Assembly: GCA_016617855.1 (NCBI GenBank)
Contig: JAECUM010003233.1
Span: forward strand, 1-64,000
Direction: 5' to 3'
Length of the DNA stretch: 64,000 nt
DNA from: Megalonaias nervosa
Lineage: Eukaryota > Mollusca > Bivalvia > Unionida > Unionidae
Made by a program: the position numbers and the translations under genes. The notes under the pieces were generated by a model. It saw only the letters and a program-made list of their open reading frames with translations. It had not been told where the DNA came from and did not search any database. This document shows positions 43,220-54,462 of the stretch, one piece after another. Position 1 is the stretch's first letter. Each line of letters opens with the position of its first letter.

Positions 43220-44237
43220 CTCCCATAAGATTAAACAGTACCAATCCAGTAGCCTCACTTAACTCTGTCCTTGACTCTGTTAAGGGAAGCAGTATCGATT
43301 CTCCCATTGTCCTGGACAAGGAATACTTTTCTGTGACGGTTGAGGCTCACAATTATATTATCTTTTTGTTGGGGTTATTTTATTTCCGCAGTATTCTTTA
43401 AAAAAAACGTTATCCTTGTCCAGGAATTGGGAACTTCATAATAATTTTTGAAATATATAATTGTAAGAAGGCTTCGTGGCCGAGAGGTTAGGGATGCGGA
43501 ATTCCATACCTGAAATGTGGAAATTGGCCTTCCAAACCCGTGACTGACAAATTTGTCGACGGTTGCAAAAAATCGCATTTAATCATTGGGGGCTTCAGCC
43601 CAAAGCTTGAAATTCAACAGAAAAATGTAATTAAAGCTAAATAAAACATGTACACCTTCCCGCCATGTCAAACAACGTGGTGGGTGCTGACTTTGCACTC
43701 AACCGTGTGTGATTTTGAGCGAGGTGTGCAAAAAATTTAAAATTATCAGTATAAATCTGTTGAACGTACAGCAGCGGAAGAATTACTTGGACAACCTTCT
43801 GAATTTCTAGAATTTCGTTTCGCATCTAGGAATTTGCGGCGACAACGTCGCTGGAGGTAGGTCCGTGAGACCATGAGGTGGAAAAACAGGAGTCCCCGCC
43901 TCATGGTAAAAATAGACCGTAAGAGTAATGAGCCAGAAATAAAAATAGCCTCATTGAAGGGTACTCCATAACAGGACGGCAAAGAACTGTCAGCCAGAAA
44001 GAAAAAAAAAAGAGAAAAGAATAAGCCTCATTGAAGGGTACCCAATGAAGGGACCCTATGGAACGACAAATAAACTGGCAAAACGAGAAGGGACCCCATG
44101 GAACGGCAAAATAAAACTGGCAGAAAGAATAAGCCTCATTGAAGTGTACCCTATGAAGGGACCCCGTGGAACAGCAAATTGCTCAGTTCTTACTGTCTAC
44201 TTTTGCTACTTAAAACAAGTTATATTTTTATTCTATA
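43220..44237. other. non-coding centre of copy 2 with short repeats
   Basis: It corresponds in position to the palindromic promoter of copy 1 but shows no palindrome and no matching TATA box. It holds two micro-palindromes (43269-43285 and 43307-43319), a tRNA-like stretch GTGGCCGAGAGGTTAGGGAT (43480-43500, possible SINE head) and, at 43955-44175, three to four degenerate units with GCCTCATTGAAGGGTACC and GAAGGGACCCCATGGAAC. Confidence 0.5.
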
Positions 44238-44653
44238 ATGAATCACGAAAATATTAATGCGATTATTTCTGCGATTCAAAAATTACATGACCCAACCTCT
44301 GCCGCTGGTAAGGGTATACAACTTTCTGATCAACTTGATCCTGAAAAAAATCACAAAAGATTTTGAAATATTACAAGAACGAAAATGTGAAGGAAGATGC
44401 ACACTAGCAGCTGCATACAGGTTTATTAAATTACTCCATCAGGCAATGACAAAATTGCTAGCTTATGTATGTGATGATACAAACGTCCGGCAATTCGTTC
44501 CACTCACACAGGCGATTAAGAAAATTAGATCAGAGTTGTCTCAAGAATAAGAAACAAAAAAATCTTGTGAATGCGCGTGTAAGACAGTTGAAAAAAATTA
44601 TGTATGATTGTAAACAATCTAATTGTGAAAGTGAAAGTTGTGACACCGAATAA
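44238..44653 (+). pseudogene. small conserved Polinton gene of unknown function (copy 2)
   Basis: Homologue of 9167-9662: MNHENINAIISAIQKL, a frameshift near 44345, then ITKDFEILQERKCEGRCTLA and LTQAIKKIRSELSQE followed by a stop. The Ser/Cys/acidic tail persists in a third frame (CESESCDTE). Function unknown; conservation between diverged copies supports it as a gene. Confidence 0.55.
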
Positions 44654-44739
44654 TAGCTCACATTTTGACTACTGTCCCTGACTATTATTAACGGGGACAA
44701 CGTCGGCGGCGTCTATAGTAATTTTTTTACTGTGCAAAA

Positions 44740-45160
44740 CACACCAGTCTCACGATCTCACATACAAACTTATCGTCAAAGGTTCCTATCATAAATGAAG
44801 AAGGTGTCCGTGCTGATCAGTAAGTCTGAAATGTATCCGTGACAATAGCGGATTATGACATCGCAGATAAACCAGATTAACAGGTACTGACACAATTAAA
44901 TATCCCGGTGGAACTTCGGGAGTATATTTGTATAGGATATATCCTTGCTGTGCCTGCCTGGATCTTTCAAGATCTATCTGACAGCTGGCATCAATAGCAT
45001 CACAAACTAGATTGACTGAGCTCGTTGATGCGATACTGACAACACCTGGTTATACATGACGACTACTGCCGTCTGGATCATTGCTATATTTGAGAATACT
45101 CGGAGGAGGAGATATCGCTTTCCATGCTTCATTGATTTTTGGGTAGTAAATCAGTCGTTG
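44740..45160 (-). pseudogene. penton-like minor capsid protein, C-terminal segment (copy 2)
   Basis: At nucleotide level this parallels 10115-10640 with the same strand order, but stops and frame changes leave no long frame. Recognisable are the AGATCTATC/Gln-Ala-Gln region near 44960 and the end corresponding to the T-D-Q / D-L-R strand pair near 44800. Confidence 0.5.
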
Positions 45161-45164
45161 GCTA

Positions 45165-45452
45165 TCGCCGTCTGTATAATATTTTGATGAGCAGTCTCGA
45201 GGTTCGATGCAACGTGGTTCAGGCGTTCTATTTGCTTGATGAATTTTTCCTCCCTCAGATAATAGCTAACGGGATATACTCGTTTATATAGTGGGTGAAT
45301 GACTGGCGTAGTTTCTCACTCATTCGTTTGTGTTTGTAATTAATTTCGTCGGATAATAATTTGATATCATATTCGGTATATGGTATCTCGGGGGTGTCAT
45401 ACTTCCATTCCATTTCAAGGGGGAGAGCTTTGCCGTCCGGAGCTATCATCAC
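45165..45452 (-). pseudogene. coiled-coil-type virion gene (copy 2)
   Basis: Homologue of 10668-11081. The open frame 45255-45452 carries EMEWKYDTPEIPYTEYD and YKHKRMSEKLRQSF; after a stop and frame change IKQIERLNHVASNLETAH follows. Function unknown. Confidence 0.5.
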
Positions 45453-45499
45453 TTCAGAAACAGTGAATTTATGGAAGAAGTGGGGAGTATCTAATGCTC

Positions 45500-46148
45500 T
45501 TCACATTGTTGATATGTTGATCTGTTCGATCTGATAACTGCCCGTAAATATGCTTTCAACATTAAAGTCCAGTGTTCCATCAGACTTATTTTTATACGCA
45601 AATACCAGTGAATTATTTGCTTGCAACCCACCGAATGACTTTGCTCCAATATTTTACCAGCTGTAATATATTCGCAATTGTGCTAGAGCTAGTTCCTTAG
45701 TTGGAATTGCCATTGGAAAGCTAACGTCAAACTCAGGCTTGGTTGCCACGTCATTGTCTGATTTTGGTTCTTTCACATTGATAATTGTATTTCTCCTCAT
45801 GTTTAGATCGCCATTCATAATGTTTCCACTTCTTCTGATGCGTCCAGTAATCTCTCTCATTAGTGTTAGAATTGATTCCTCCCAGTTTTTAATTTTATCG
45901 TTTTCAGCAAACACCAATAAGTTATCTTCGGTCGCACCTGGAACCCGCATAATAATATCTGTCAACGGGATATTGCTCGTCTTTAACCGTCCTTGCTGAT
46001 CCTGAAAAGACACATCAACTTCATTTTGGTCCACATCTGCGAGACGCAAAAGATTAGCGAGCTCATCCTTGACCACGTCAAGGGTTGCATATTTGGATAC
46101 GTTACCTTGGGGCTTGCCTTTAGCAGATCTTCCGTAAATATCTAACAT
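45500..46148 (-). pseudogene. chimeric fibre-stalk/penton-like reading frame made by deletion (copy 2)
   Basis: Starts MLDIYGRSAKGKPQGNVSK at 46148, the fibre N-terminus, through FQDQQGRLKTSNIPLTDI, MRVPGATEDNLLVF and the stalk module LNMRRNTIINVKEPKSDN with VATK. The next residues (PEFDVSFPMAIPTKELALAQ) belong to the penton-like N-terminal segment. In copy 1 the two are separated by about 1.25 kb holding the fibre head and the membrane protein. After a stop at 45654 the frame goes on to TGSYQIEQINI. Confidence 0.65.
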
Positions 46149-46594
46149 TGTATATTACACTAAGACCTGTTTGAAACATTGGGCGAGGATGTCGTCTGGT
46201 GGTACGCTCGTGCAGGACTTTATGAGGCGGTGCCCCTGACAATGTCAGGGACCTTGACACAGCGTCGAGCACAGCGAGTACTTCACGGCCGCACATTGGC
46301 GGATCAGTTATTGTCTGTGTTGGTAATGTTGAATACCAGATCAGAGTGCTATGCATTCTACTGCTGATATATTTTAAAAATTATTTCGGTGGCGCCAACC
46401 CATACGAATAAAAAAAACAACTCCACGTGGGTCAACCACATATGCAACCCAATGAGTACCTGGACCAGAACTGCCATCGAGGTACCGGTTTCAACACGGT
46501 TTGGTTGTTTTTGTAATTGATCACGCATAAAAACACATCTGAAGTTTTTGATGTTTAATTTATTAGCAGCATCAAGTAAATCAAAATTGGACAT
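46120..46594 (-). pseudogene. adenain-like cysteine protease (copy 2), frameshifted
   Basis: MSNFDLLDAANKLNIKNFRC at 46594; the region around the catalytic His is shifted (LHMWLTHVELF is the out-of-frame version near 46450). The final part in frame 46120-46356 has the Cys as PPMCGREVLAVLDAV. A 12-bp palindromic expansion at 46234-46250 adds codons after this compared with copy 1. Confidence 0.78.
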
Positions 46595-46599
46595 GGGAA

Positions 46600-47058
46600 G
46601 TTCGAAACGCTTGGCGTCTAGGGGAGTGTACCGGGTAGTCTCAGTAACCCTGACCGTACCATGAATGAGGGGTTCCTGGCAGTCATTTGGATGTAACCTG
46701 TTGCTTTCGTTAATGCCATCCCAACGGCTGTTCCAACAGCACCAAGTGCAGCTGCTTTTACAACTGCTGGGGTTGCGGTACTATCAACGCTGGTATAGTC
46801 ACAAGAAGTGGAAATATACCACCCGTCTTGGCAATGTCTTTAATGGCACCCGCAGAAAGATCAAGTCTAACACCGGTCTTTGATCGTTTGGCGTCATTGA
46901 AGTGCTTGAGTTGACGTTCTGTCAGGGATAGTTTATTTGGACCTTTCAGCGCTACTGATTTCAGTTATATTTTTATTCCAGAATTCTTTTTTAATGCTGA
47001 TTGTAGCTTATCAATCTGACCAGGAGTCAGCGTAACATTAACGTGATGATATGATATT
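46600..47058 (-). pseudogene. small hydrophobic basic virion protein (copy 2)
   Basis: Homologue of 13584-14053: SYHHVNVTLTPGQIDKLQSA with the start ATG changed to ATA, then LSLTERQLKHFNDAKRSKTG, TGGIFPLL and a hydrophobic stretch broken by frameshifts. Confidence 0.55.
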
Positions 47059-47098
47059 ATAATATCATGAGCGATTTAATTACTAATCGTGCATCGAG

Positions 47099-48490
47099 TT
47101 AAATGTTTTCCACTGGGGCATCAATGACTCTCATTCGTCCACCAACACCATCAAGCAGCACTGTTTTGTCTGAGAGTATAACAGCGATTACTCGATAATC
47201 AGTAGTACCGGCTGGCAGTGCACTTACTCGAGCTCGAAAATGTCAACGACTGACTGTCTAAACAAATTTAAGTGTTCCAGCGAGAAGTAGTAGATCGGAT
47301 ACATCGTCGAGAAATTCCGCAGGGATATTTGCAAACCAGAATCCACATTCCGATCATGCCCCATGAATGTCACCAAGCTATGATAAGCACGTGCAACGTG
47401 ATTATTTTCAAAATCCAGCAACACTTCTTCAGACGGTTCTTGATGTCCATTTATCCTCAAAGAAACTTCACTAACCCCAAGTTGGTCAAATAACATATGA
47501 TTTCGTATTTGAGAATTTTGTCGTCGGATATCCTGAAAAGCTATAAATACATGTCGTGGTGCAGAAACTCCCTGTTGTGATGCGATCTGCCATGCAAATG
47601 TGCCAACAGCTGCGCTCGTGATCGAGTCTGTCGTCATCCATGACAACGTTGATTTTCCGCTGCTGTCTATAAAAGAGAGCAGCCGTTGTTCTTCAGCGAG
47701 TGATGGTGACATTGTTGGCATCCACAAGGAAAGCTTTGTCAGTGTCACATTTCAATGAAATGACACGGTTACAGCTGGATCAACTCCTTCAACGTACCAG
47801 ATAGCATCGTCGTCCGTGCCCTTTCGAACGAGAGCAACTGTGTGTTTTGCCCCGAAGATGACTTTTCTAACATTTCTGCAGAAACCAAAGATATGTGACA
47901 GTGGTATTGCAAAGCTAAATCTCTTCTGAGCATCAATTTGATTTGTACGTACTGAGAACCCCAGATTAAAATTCGCATTTACAAAGAATAAACTTTCAAC
48001 ATCGGCGGCGTCAGCCGCAGCATGTAACATTTTTGGGGTGCCCAAAAGTATAAGGTCGGCTCTCAGCGAGATCAACAGTATCTTTTGCAAACATCATTGA
48101 TGGACCAGAGGACCGTGCATAATCATCGCTGTATCGGGATAGCCCCAATATTGTCGTAGCAACATCAACGTCATTGAGGCATGCTTCGATTTCTTTACCA
48201 TCAATAATATCTCGTGCACTGCTGTATGATGCCACAATTCTGTTATTAACAAATCCACCCTGCGCATCACTATATGGGTTACTATCGATTTTTGCAAGTC
48301 TACCCTGAATTTCAATGAATGCCTCGGCGGACAAGAAATATCTTGATGTATCCTGGACTAGTTCGATTCGTCCTCCACGTTGGTTTGGTTCTTGTACTTC
48401 ATAAGAATAATATTGATAATCAGGCACGGACTCATCCTTGAATACTGACGAGTCCATGTCAAATGCTGGATCAGATACACGTTTGAACAT
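47099..48490 (-). pseudogene. major capsid protein (double-jelly-roll/hexon-like) (copy 2)
   Basis: Three frames cover one protein: MFKRVSDPAFDMDSSVFKDE (48490-48011), FSFAIPLSHIFGFCRNVRKV (48090-47752) and LWMPTMSPSLAEEQRLLSF through LGVSEVSLRINGHQEP and NLFRQSVVDI (47748-47224), with the C-terminus RMRVIDAPVENI in a further frame ending at 47099. It aligns along its whole length with 14076-15478. Breaks are mostly frameshifts. Confidence 0.65.
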
Positions 48491-48534
48491 TGTATTTATA
48501 TTTGCTGCTGTCTAAAATGATGCGCCATCGACGT

Positions 48535-48974
48535 TTAACGTCTGAGACGACGAGATAACCCACTACCTGCTACCAGATTTGCAATTATATTCCAAGCTTC
48601 TTCACCGGCTAATTCTTTCAACCGCTCACTTGCAGCTTGATTTATTATTTTACTAACATTTCCAGGCATAACTTCGGTGCTGGGCAATTTTACTGGCTGA
48701 GGTTTTCGTCGTATTAATCGTGCTAGTCTATCTCTGATTGCTGAGAATGCTTTCCTAGCAACATCACCAACAATACCAATAATTTATCATTAACAACGTC
48801 AATAGCTTTCATTCCCAGTTGCTTTGCAATCGGTATTGCTTTTGGGGCTATCTTTCTGAATAGACCCTGAACAACATCGTTGAGTCCATCTCCGTAGGTA
48901 ACATTATATGTTGGTAATCGCGAATTTATCACCCAGATCATTACAGGTCCACGTTGAGCATTATGTATGATCAT
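48535..48974 (-). pseudogene. conserved virion-block protein with basic C-terminus (copy 2)
   Basis: MIIHNAQRGPVMIWVINSRL followed by the same Gly/Ala-rich amphipathic sequence as copy 1, a frameshift near 48790, RLIRRKPQPVKLPSTEVMPG and an end LVAGSGLSRRLRR. The basic tail is lost or altered in copy 1. Confidence 0.52.
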
Positions 48975-49003
48975 CTTATTTTCTTGTCACTGATTTAACT
49001 GCA

Positions 49004-49400
49004 TCAATCACTGCGGTAATCATCAACGATTTCATCAATGAGGGACCGGTAAACATTAATGTCTATGATACCGAGTGTGAATAATCTCTGAAAAATAGCA
49101 GCTGCTTCATTAATGATTTCTGAGGAATTATTTATAGTTCGTCTTCTGCCAATCAGAATTTCTAGTCTATCAGCATCGGCAAAGACGTTATTTGGGCATG
49201 AAGTAATAAGACCACTTTCCCCTGGTACATGTACCAGGAGCGATGATACCACTTTCAGTGTTTCTTCTTCCTCAATACGAAGTGGTCTGAATGGCGATTT
49301 TTCGGGGGATAATATATCTCAGGGTAATGGCACTCTTTTAACTTTTTCTACTTGTTTCACAAAATTTGCAAATTCATCCCTATATGTATTAGTGATTCTG
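49004..49400 (-). pseudogene. conserved virion-block protein, C-terminus intact (copy 2)
   Basis: Homologue of 15924-16310. The frame 49004-49252 encodes LEILIGRRRTINNSSEIINE and LGIIDINVYRSLIDEI. The linker contains the perfect palindrome CCTGGTACATGTACCAGG at 49221-49238. The upstream part is in another frame. Confidence 0.48.
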
Positions 49401-49978
49401 GATATACCACAGGTCTTTCGAAATACAAAAGGAACCCTTTTTTTCTGAAACACTGGTGGTGTTTGGATCTAATAATTTATCACGATCTGAATATCCTGTT
49501 GCGGTAACCGCTATAGTTCTCTCTCGAAGTAGTTTACGACCTTCTTCAATAAATAGGGCTGGTTGTTTTGGTTTTGGTCTTGGTTTTGATGCAACAGTAT
49601 CCTTCACATCGCCGACCTCCTCATGAACTTTGTTAATACCTCAAGTACTTGTTATATTCCTTCTTGTAATTGTGGCTGAGCAGCAGTTATTTCAGTTGAA
49701 AGTTCTCATAGACTCTTTTTTGATTGTTTAGTTCTTTGTGATATTTTCCCAGTTGCTTTAACGCTTTGCTCTAACGTGGGGAGAAGACCTTCGTAGCCTT
49801 TGTAACTGGTTTAAATAATTCTGCTGTATCCTCTGCAAATTCCACTCGAGCTTCCTACCGCCGTTGTAGTTGCTGCTTGACAGAATCACGGACGGGAAGA
49901 TATTTGTTAATTGCCTCTAGTCGCTGTCGAGCTAGTTTAGCTGTACGAGATTCCATGGCTAGCGTAGAATCGCTCATT
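49389..49978 (-). pseudogene. coiled-coil-rich virion-block protein (copy 2)
   Basis: Homologue of 16282-16866. The start MSDSTLAMESRTAKLARQRL at 49978 is preserved, then KYLPVRDSVKQQLQRR and a stop, then FKPVTKATK and other fragments, and KPKQPALFIEEGRKLLRERT to 49389. It is adjacent to the right TIR. Confidence 0.5.
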
Positions 49979-50006
49979 GTTATTGATATAATAATAATTT
50001 AATTAC

Positions 50007-50279
50007 GCCACCTAACCGCTACGCCACAGCAGCAGAGAGGGTGACGACCAACAGTGAATGTCCCGGGTCGGTAAAAGAGGACGCATAAAAATTTGACACG
50101 CAAGCGTCAAGAGAAAAAATAACAAAAAATGCGCTAACCCTGTAGAGGCATCGGTTTTGTGCAAACCTGTTAGAGGTCTCGGTTTAGCGTTATTGACGCT
50201 TGTGTGTCATTTTCGTATGAGGTCTTATTTTCACAAATGCACTGTTCTAAAAATTGGTCTGTTCACCCTCCCTGCTGCT
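50007..50279 (-). repeat. right terminal inverted repeat of Polinton copy 2
   Basis: Reverse complement of 33886-34160. The outer end reads AGCAGCAG on the minus strand. Confidence 0.92.
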
Positions 50280-50342
50280 GTACGCTAGCAGAAATATAAA
50301 ATAGTTTAGAGTGCAGACAAACACACATTTGCCCTACTAAAG

Positions 50343-50443
<101 letters not shown>

Positions 50444-50739
50444 GTGAATAGGATGGTAGTTTTGTTTAACCTGGAAAACAAAGCCATTATTGTTGGGAAT
50501 AGAAAGTTTACATTTATAACAGGATTGTAAGGGTTCGGGTTAGAGTTGTTAGTTTAATTGAAAAGAGATTTGTGTGACTTGCAGCCTGCTGAGTAAGGCT
50601 GATGGGGTTTAAAATGTAGGAGGGTAGGGTAGGTATATTATAAAGGGAGGTAACAAATGGACTTTATAGAAGGGAAAGATGTTCTTTTTACTTAATTTAT
50701 AAGAATGATCATATAGTGTTATGGTGGTCAGGGAAATTA

Positions 50740-51617
50740 GTTTCATATAGAAGAGATAGATTACTGGGTGGTTGATAGTAGCTAGCTGGTTGGTTGATAG
50801 TAAATAACTGATTCGAGGATAGGAGATCAGTCTTTGGTTGACAGTAGATAATTGGTTGGTAGATATCTGATACTTCGTAGTAGAATAGTTGAGGACTATG
50901 AATTGATAGTAGATAATAAGCAGATAGATAGTATATAATTGGTTGTTGGATAGGAGATAATTGGTTATTCGGTAGTAGAGAGCTGGTTGGGGGATATTAG
51001 ATACGAGCGAGTCGACCATAGATAATTAGCTGGATGACAGTGGATCACTATGTATTGATAATAAATAATTGGGTGATGGATATCAGATACCAGGGTGTTG
51101 AATATTAGATAATTTGGTCTTGATAGTAGATAATTGGTTGGTGAATAGTAGGTCACTGAGTGCTGGATACTAAACAAATAGGTGGCGGATAGTAGATAAC
51201 TGGGTATTAATATTTAAAGATTCTGAGGATTATATTTTTATGTGGGTGATGATAGTAAATAAGCGGGTGTCAGAGAGTAGATAATTAGCTGGGGGACAGT
51301 AGATAACTGGTTTTGATAGTTAATAATGGTTGATGAATAGTAAGTACATAGCGGAGTAGTGGACAATAGATAACTGGTTCTTGGATAGTATATAACTGGT
51401 TATTGCTGATAGTAGATAATTGGTTGAGGGATTTCAGATAGCTTGGCGTTGAATAGTAGATAACTAGTTGGTGTATGGTAGATAATTGTATGCTGGAAAA
51501 CAGATAACTTGTTTGTGAATAATAGATAACATGGTTCTGGATAGTAGAAAACGGATTGGCGGATAGTAGATAACTTGTTTCTGATTGTAGATAACTGGTT
51601 GGTGGTTAGTAGATCGA
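50740..51617. repeat. degenerate minisatellite, about 20-30-bp unit
   Basis: Many imperfect units built on GATAGTAGATAACTGGTTGG and relatives, with variable spacing. Minus-strand open frames here are repeat artefacts. Confidence 0.82.
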
Positions 51618-51932
51618 TGGGTGTTGGACATTAGACAACTGGGTATTAGATAGTAGCCCAGAAACATAGCGTGCCTTAATGGGTGTTGGACATTAGACAA
51701 CTGGGTATTAGATAGTAGCCCAGAAATATAGTGTGCCTCGATGGGTGTTGGACATTAGACAACTGGGTATTAGATAGTAGCCCAGAAACATAGTGTGCCT
51801 CGATGGGTGTTGGACACTAGACAACTGGGTATTAGATAGTAGCCCAGAAACATAGCGTGCCTCAATGGGTGTTGGACATTAGACAACTGGGTATTAGATA
51901 GTAGCCCAGAAACATAGCGTGCCTCGATGGCA
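51618..51932. repeat. 62-bp minisatellite, five units
   Basis: Five nearly identical units containing GGGTGTTGGACATTAGACAA, GATAGTAGCCCAGAAACATA and GCGTGCCTCGAT. It seems to have grown from one unit of the preceding degenerate array. Confidence 0.95.
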
Positions 51933-52163
51933 AAATGATACCTTGCTGTATGATCACTAGTCTGACATTACAAATATAGTCTGACGTTACAAAGTTCTCA
52001 GTCTAGTAACTGTGTTGGTGTTTTATTTTATTTTTTTTACATGAATAAAGAAGTGACAAGCAATAATTCTTCCTCTTCATTTAAGTGGATGAGGCTGAAT
52101 AAAAAATGTTGAGTGGTTAAACATAGTGCTAACTTCTTTGTACTGTGTGTCTTTTCACAAACA

Positions 52164-52199
<36 letters not shown>

Positions 52200-53237
52200 C
52201 GCAATTCTGTCTGTCCTCTTCTTTTTCTCTTTCACACACACACACAGACACACACACACACACACACACCTTATCCACATATTAACAAACAGATTCCTTA
52301 TGCTGATACCTATGATATACGGTACTTCCTTTCTAGCGTAAACCGGAGCCTATTGCTACATTACTATAAAACATACTTTTCAAGATGGCATATATGGTAA
52401 ATTCTTGTTTGGCTCTATAATTGTTTCAACCTATTTAACATAGGGCCCCCTTGAAACCTAGTGTTGACTTCTTATTTCATTTTTTTTTTAACCCCTCACA
52501 CAAACATTGACGGACACACAAATACCTCATGTTGAAACATATGGCATCCTACCGTATTTCTGTTCGAGTGTAGAATGTCACCTCATTCTACACTGTTACA
52601 AGACACCTTTAAGATGGCGCCTACGATAAATTCATCACTGTTACAAGACACCTTTTAAGATGGTGCCTATGATAAATTCATTCCCGTTTTGCTCTAGAAT
52701 CTCTTAGCCCTGTTTGATATGGAGTTGCCGTGTTCTAAAGTTGCTTCCTCTACTACTGATATTAGAGAATTCATCACTATCTGTATTATCATATTTAATC
52801 CCCGACTTTACTTTTACTTGGCATTGATGTAATGATGTCTAGGAAAGTTCCCCTTATATCAATGTATATAATACGTTATCCCTTACTAAGCAATCAAACA
52901 TGGTGGCAAAATCAAAACACGAGAAACAACATCTCGCCTTGATTAATAATTTGTTAGATAAACAAATGTAAAATAAAAAATATTGCCAAGTGTATTTATA
53001 TTCTTTTTAAATCCTGCTTGTGCTTCAATAAAAACATGACCATTGATTATGTATACTTGGGAATAATTTGCTTACACTCCTCTGAAGCGTAATACCTCTA
53101 CAGTTATTGACATCATAAATCCACATTTATTGAAAGTGACAAATTTTAAATACTGAATGTTTACCATAGCAAAGAAATACATTAATGCTCATACCTATCC
53201 CATCACTGCGACCTACATTTATTTGATGCAGAGCCTT
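51933..53237. other. intergenic with microsatellites and a short duplication
   Basis: (CT)n at 52166-52198 and (CA)n at 52232-52269. Around 52600-52680 a 42-bp stretch with TGTTACAAGACACCTTT and AAGATGGCGCCTA occurs twice. No genes recognised. Confidence 0.7.
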
Positions 53238-54462
53238 TTCTACCTCTTGAAGGGGAAAACAATACTGAGCGATCATCTTGAAGTGAAAAGCAGCACTGTG
53301 TGATCATCTGGAAGGGAAAAACAGTACTGAGTGATCATCTTGAAGGGAAAAACAGTACTGAGTGATCATCTTGAAGGGAAAAACAGTACTGAGTGATCAT
53401 CTTGAAGGGAGAAACAGTACTGAGTGATCATCTGGAAGGGGAAAACAGTACTGAGTGATCATCTTGAAGGACAAAACAGTACTGAGTGATCATCTTGAAG
53501 GGAAAAACAGTTCTGAGCGATCATCTGGAAGGGAAAAACAGTACTGAGTGATCATCTTGAAGTGAAAAACAGTACTGAGTGATCATCTTTAAGGGGAAAA
53601 TAGTACTGAGTGATCATCCTGAAGGGGAAAACAGTACTGAATGATCATCTTGAATAGAGAAACAGTACTGAGTGATCATCTTTAAGGGGAAAACAGTACT
53701 GAGTGATCATCTTGAAGGGAGAAACAGTACTGAGTGATCATCTGGAAGGGAAAAACAGTATTGAGTGATCATCTTGAAGGGAAAAACAGTACTGAGTGAT
53801 CATCTTGAATAGAGAAACAGTACTGAGTGATCATCTTTAAGGGGAAAACAGTACTGAGTGATCATCTTGAAGGGAGAAACAGTACTGAGTGATCATCTGG
53901 AAGGGAAAAACAGTACTGAGTGATCATCTTGAAGGGAAAAACAGTACTGAGTGATCATCTTGAAAGGAAAAACAGTACTAATTGATCATCTTTAAGGGGA
54001 AAACAGTACTGAGTGATCATCTTGATAGAAAAAACAGTACCAAGTGATCATCTGGAAGGGAAATAGCTGTATTTAGTGATCATCTGGAAGGGAAATAGCT
54101 GTATTTAGTGATCATCTTTAAAGGAAATAGCTGTATTTAGTGATCATCCTGAAGAGAAATGTATATATTTAGTGATCATCTGGAAGGGAAATAGCTGTAT
54201 GTGGTGATCATCCTGAAGGGAAATAGCTGTATTTAGTGATCATCTTGAAGGAAATGTATGTATTTTGTGATCATATGGATGGGAAATAGTTGTATTTAGT
54301 GATCATCTTTAAAGGAAATAGCTGTATTTAGCGATCTTCCGGAAAGGAAATGTAGAAATTTAGTGAGCATCTAGAAGGGATATAGCTCTATGTAGTGATC
54401 ATCTTGAAGCGAAATAGTTGTATATAGTGATCATCTTGAAGGGAACTGTATGTATTTAGTTC
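53238..54462. repeat. 31-bp minisatellite with a TGATCA core
   Basis: About 40 tandem units. The first two thirds read GAAGGGAAAAACAGTACTGA then GTGATCATCTT; from about 54055 the units change to GGAAATAGCTGTATTTAGTG then ATCATCT. Within the first part, higher-order repetition is visible (53640-53760 and 53810-53930 nearly match). Confidence 0.95.

Larger units (their letters stand above)
33886..50279. mobile_element. Polinton/Maverick DNA transposon, copy 2
   Basis: About 16.4 kb between inverted termini beginning AGCA, with the same gene order as copy 1. It includes a 3.1-kb LINE insertion (34203-37332), so the element itself was about 13.3 kb after its internal deletions. Clear losses relative to copy 1 are polymerase motif A (about 41530), the 119-aa gene, the membrane protein and the fibre head. 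It retains the ATPase and zinc-ribbon/PLA2 genes that copy 1 lost. The flanks share only TACG, so the target duplication is not clear. Confidence 0.93.

Noticed and set aside
53238..54462. A CRISPR-like array
   Set aside because: Units are contiguous tandem repeats without unique spacers, in a eukaryotic context.
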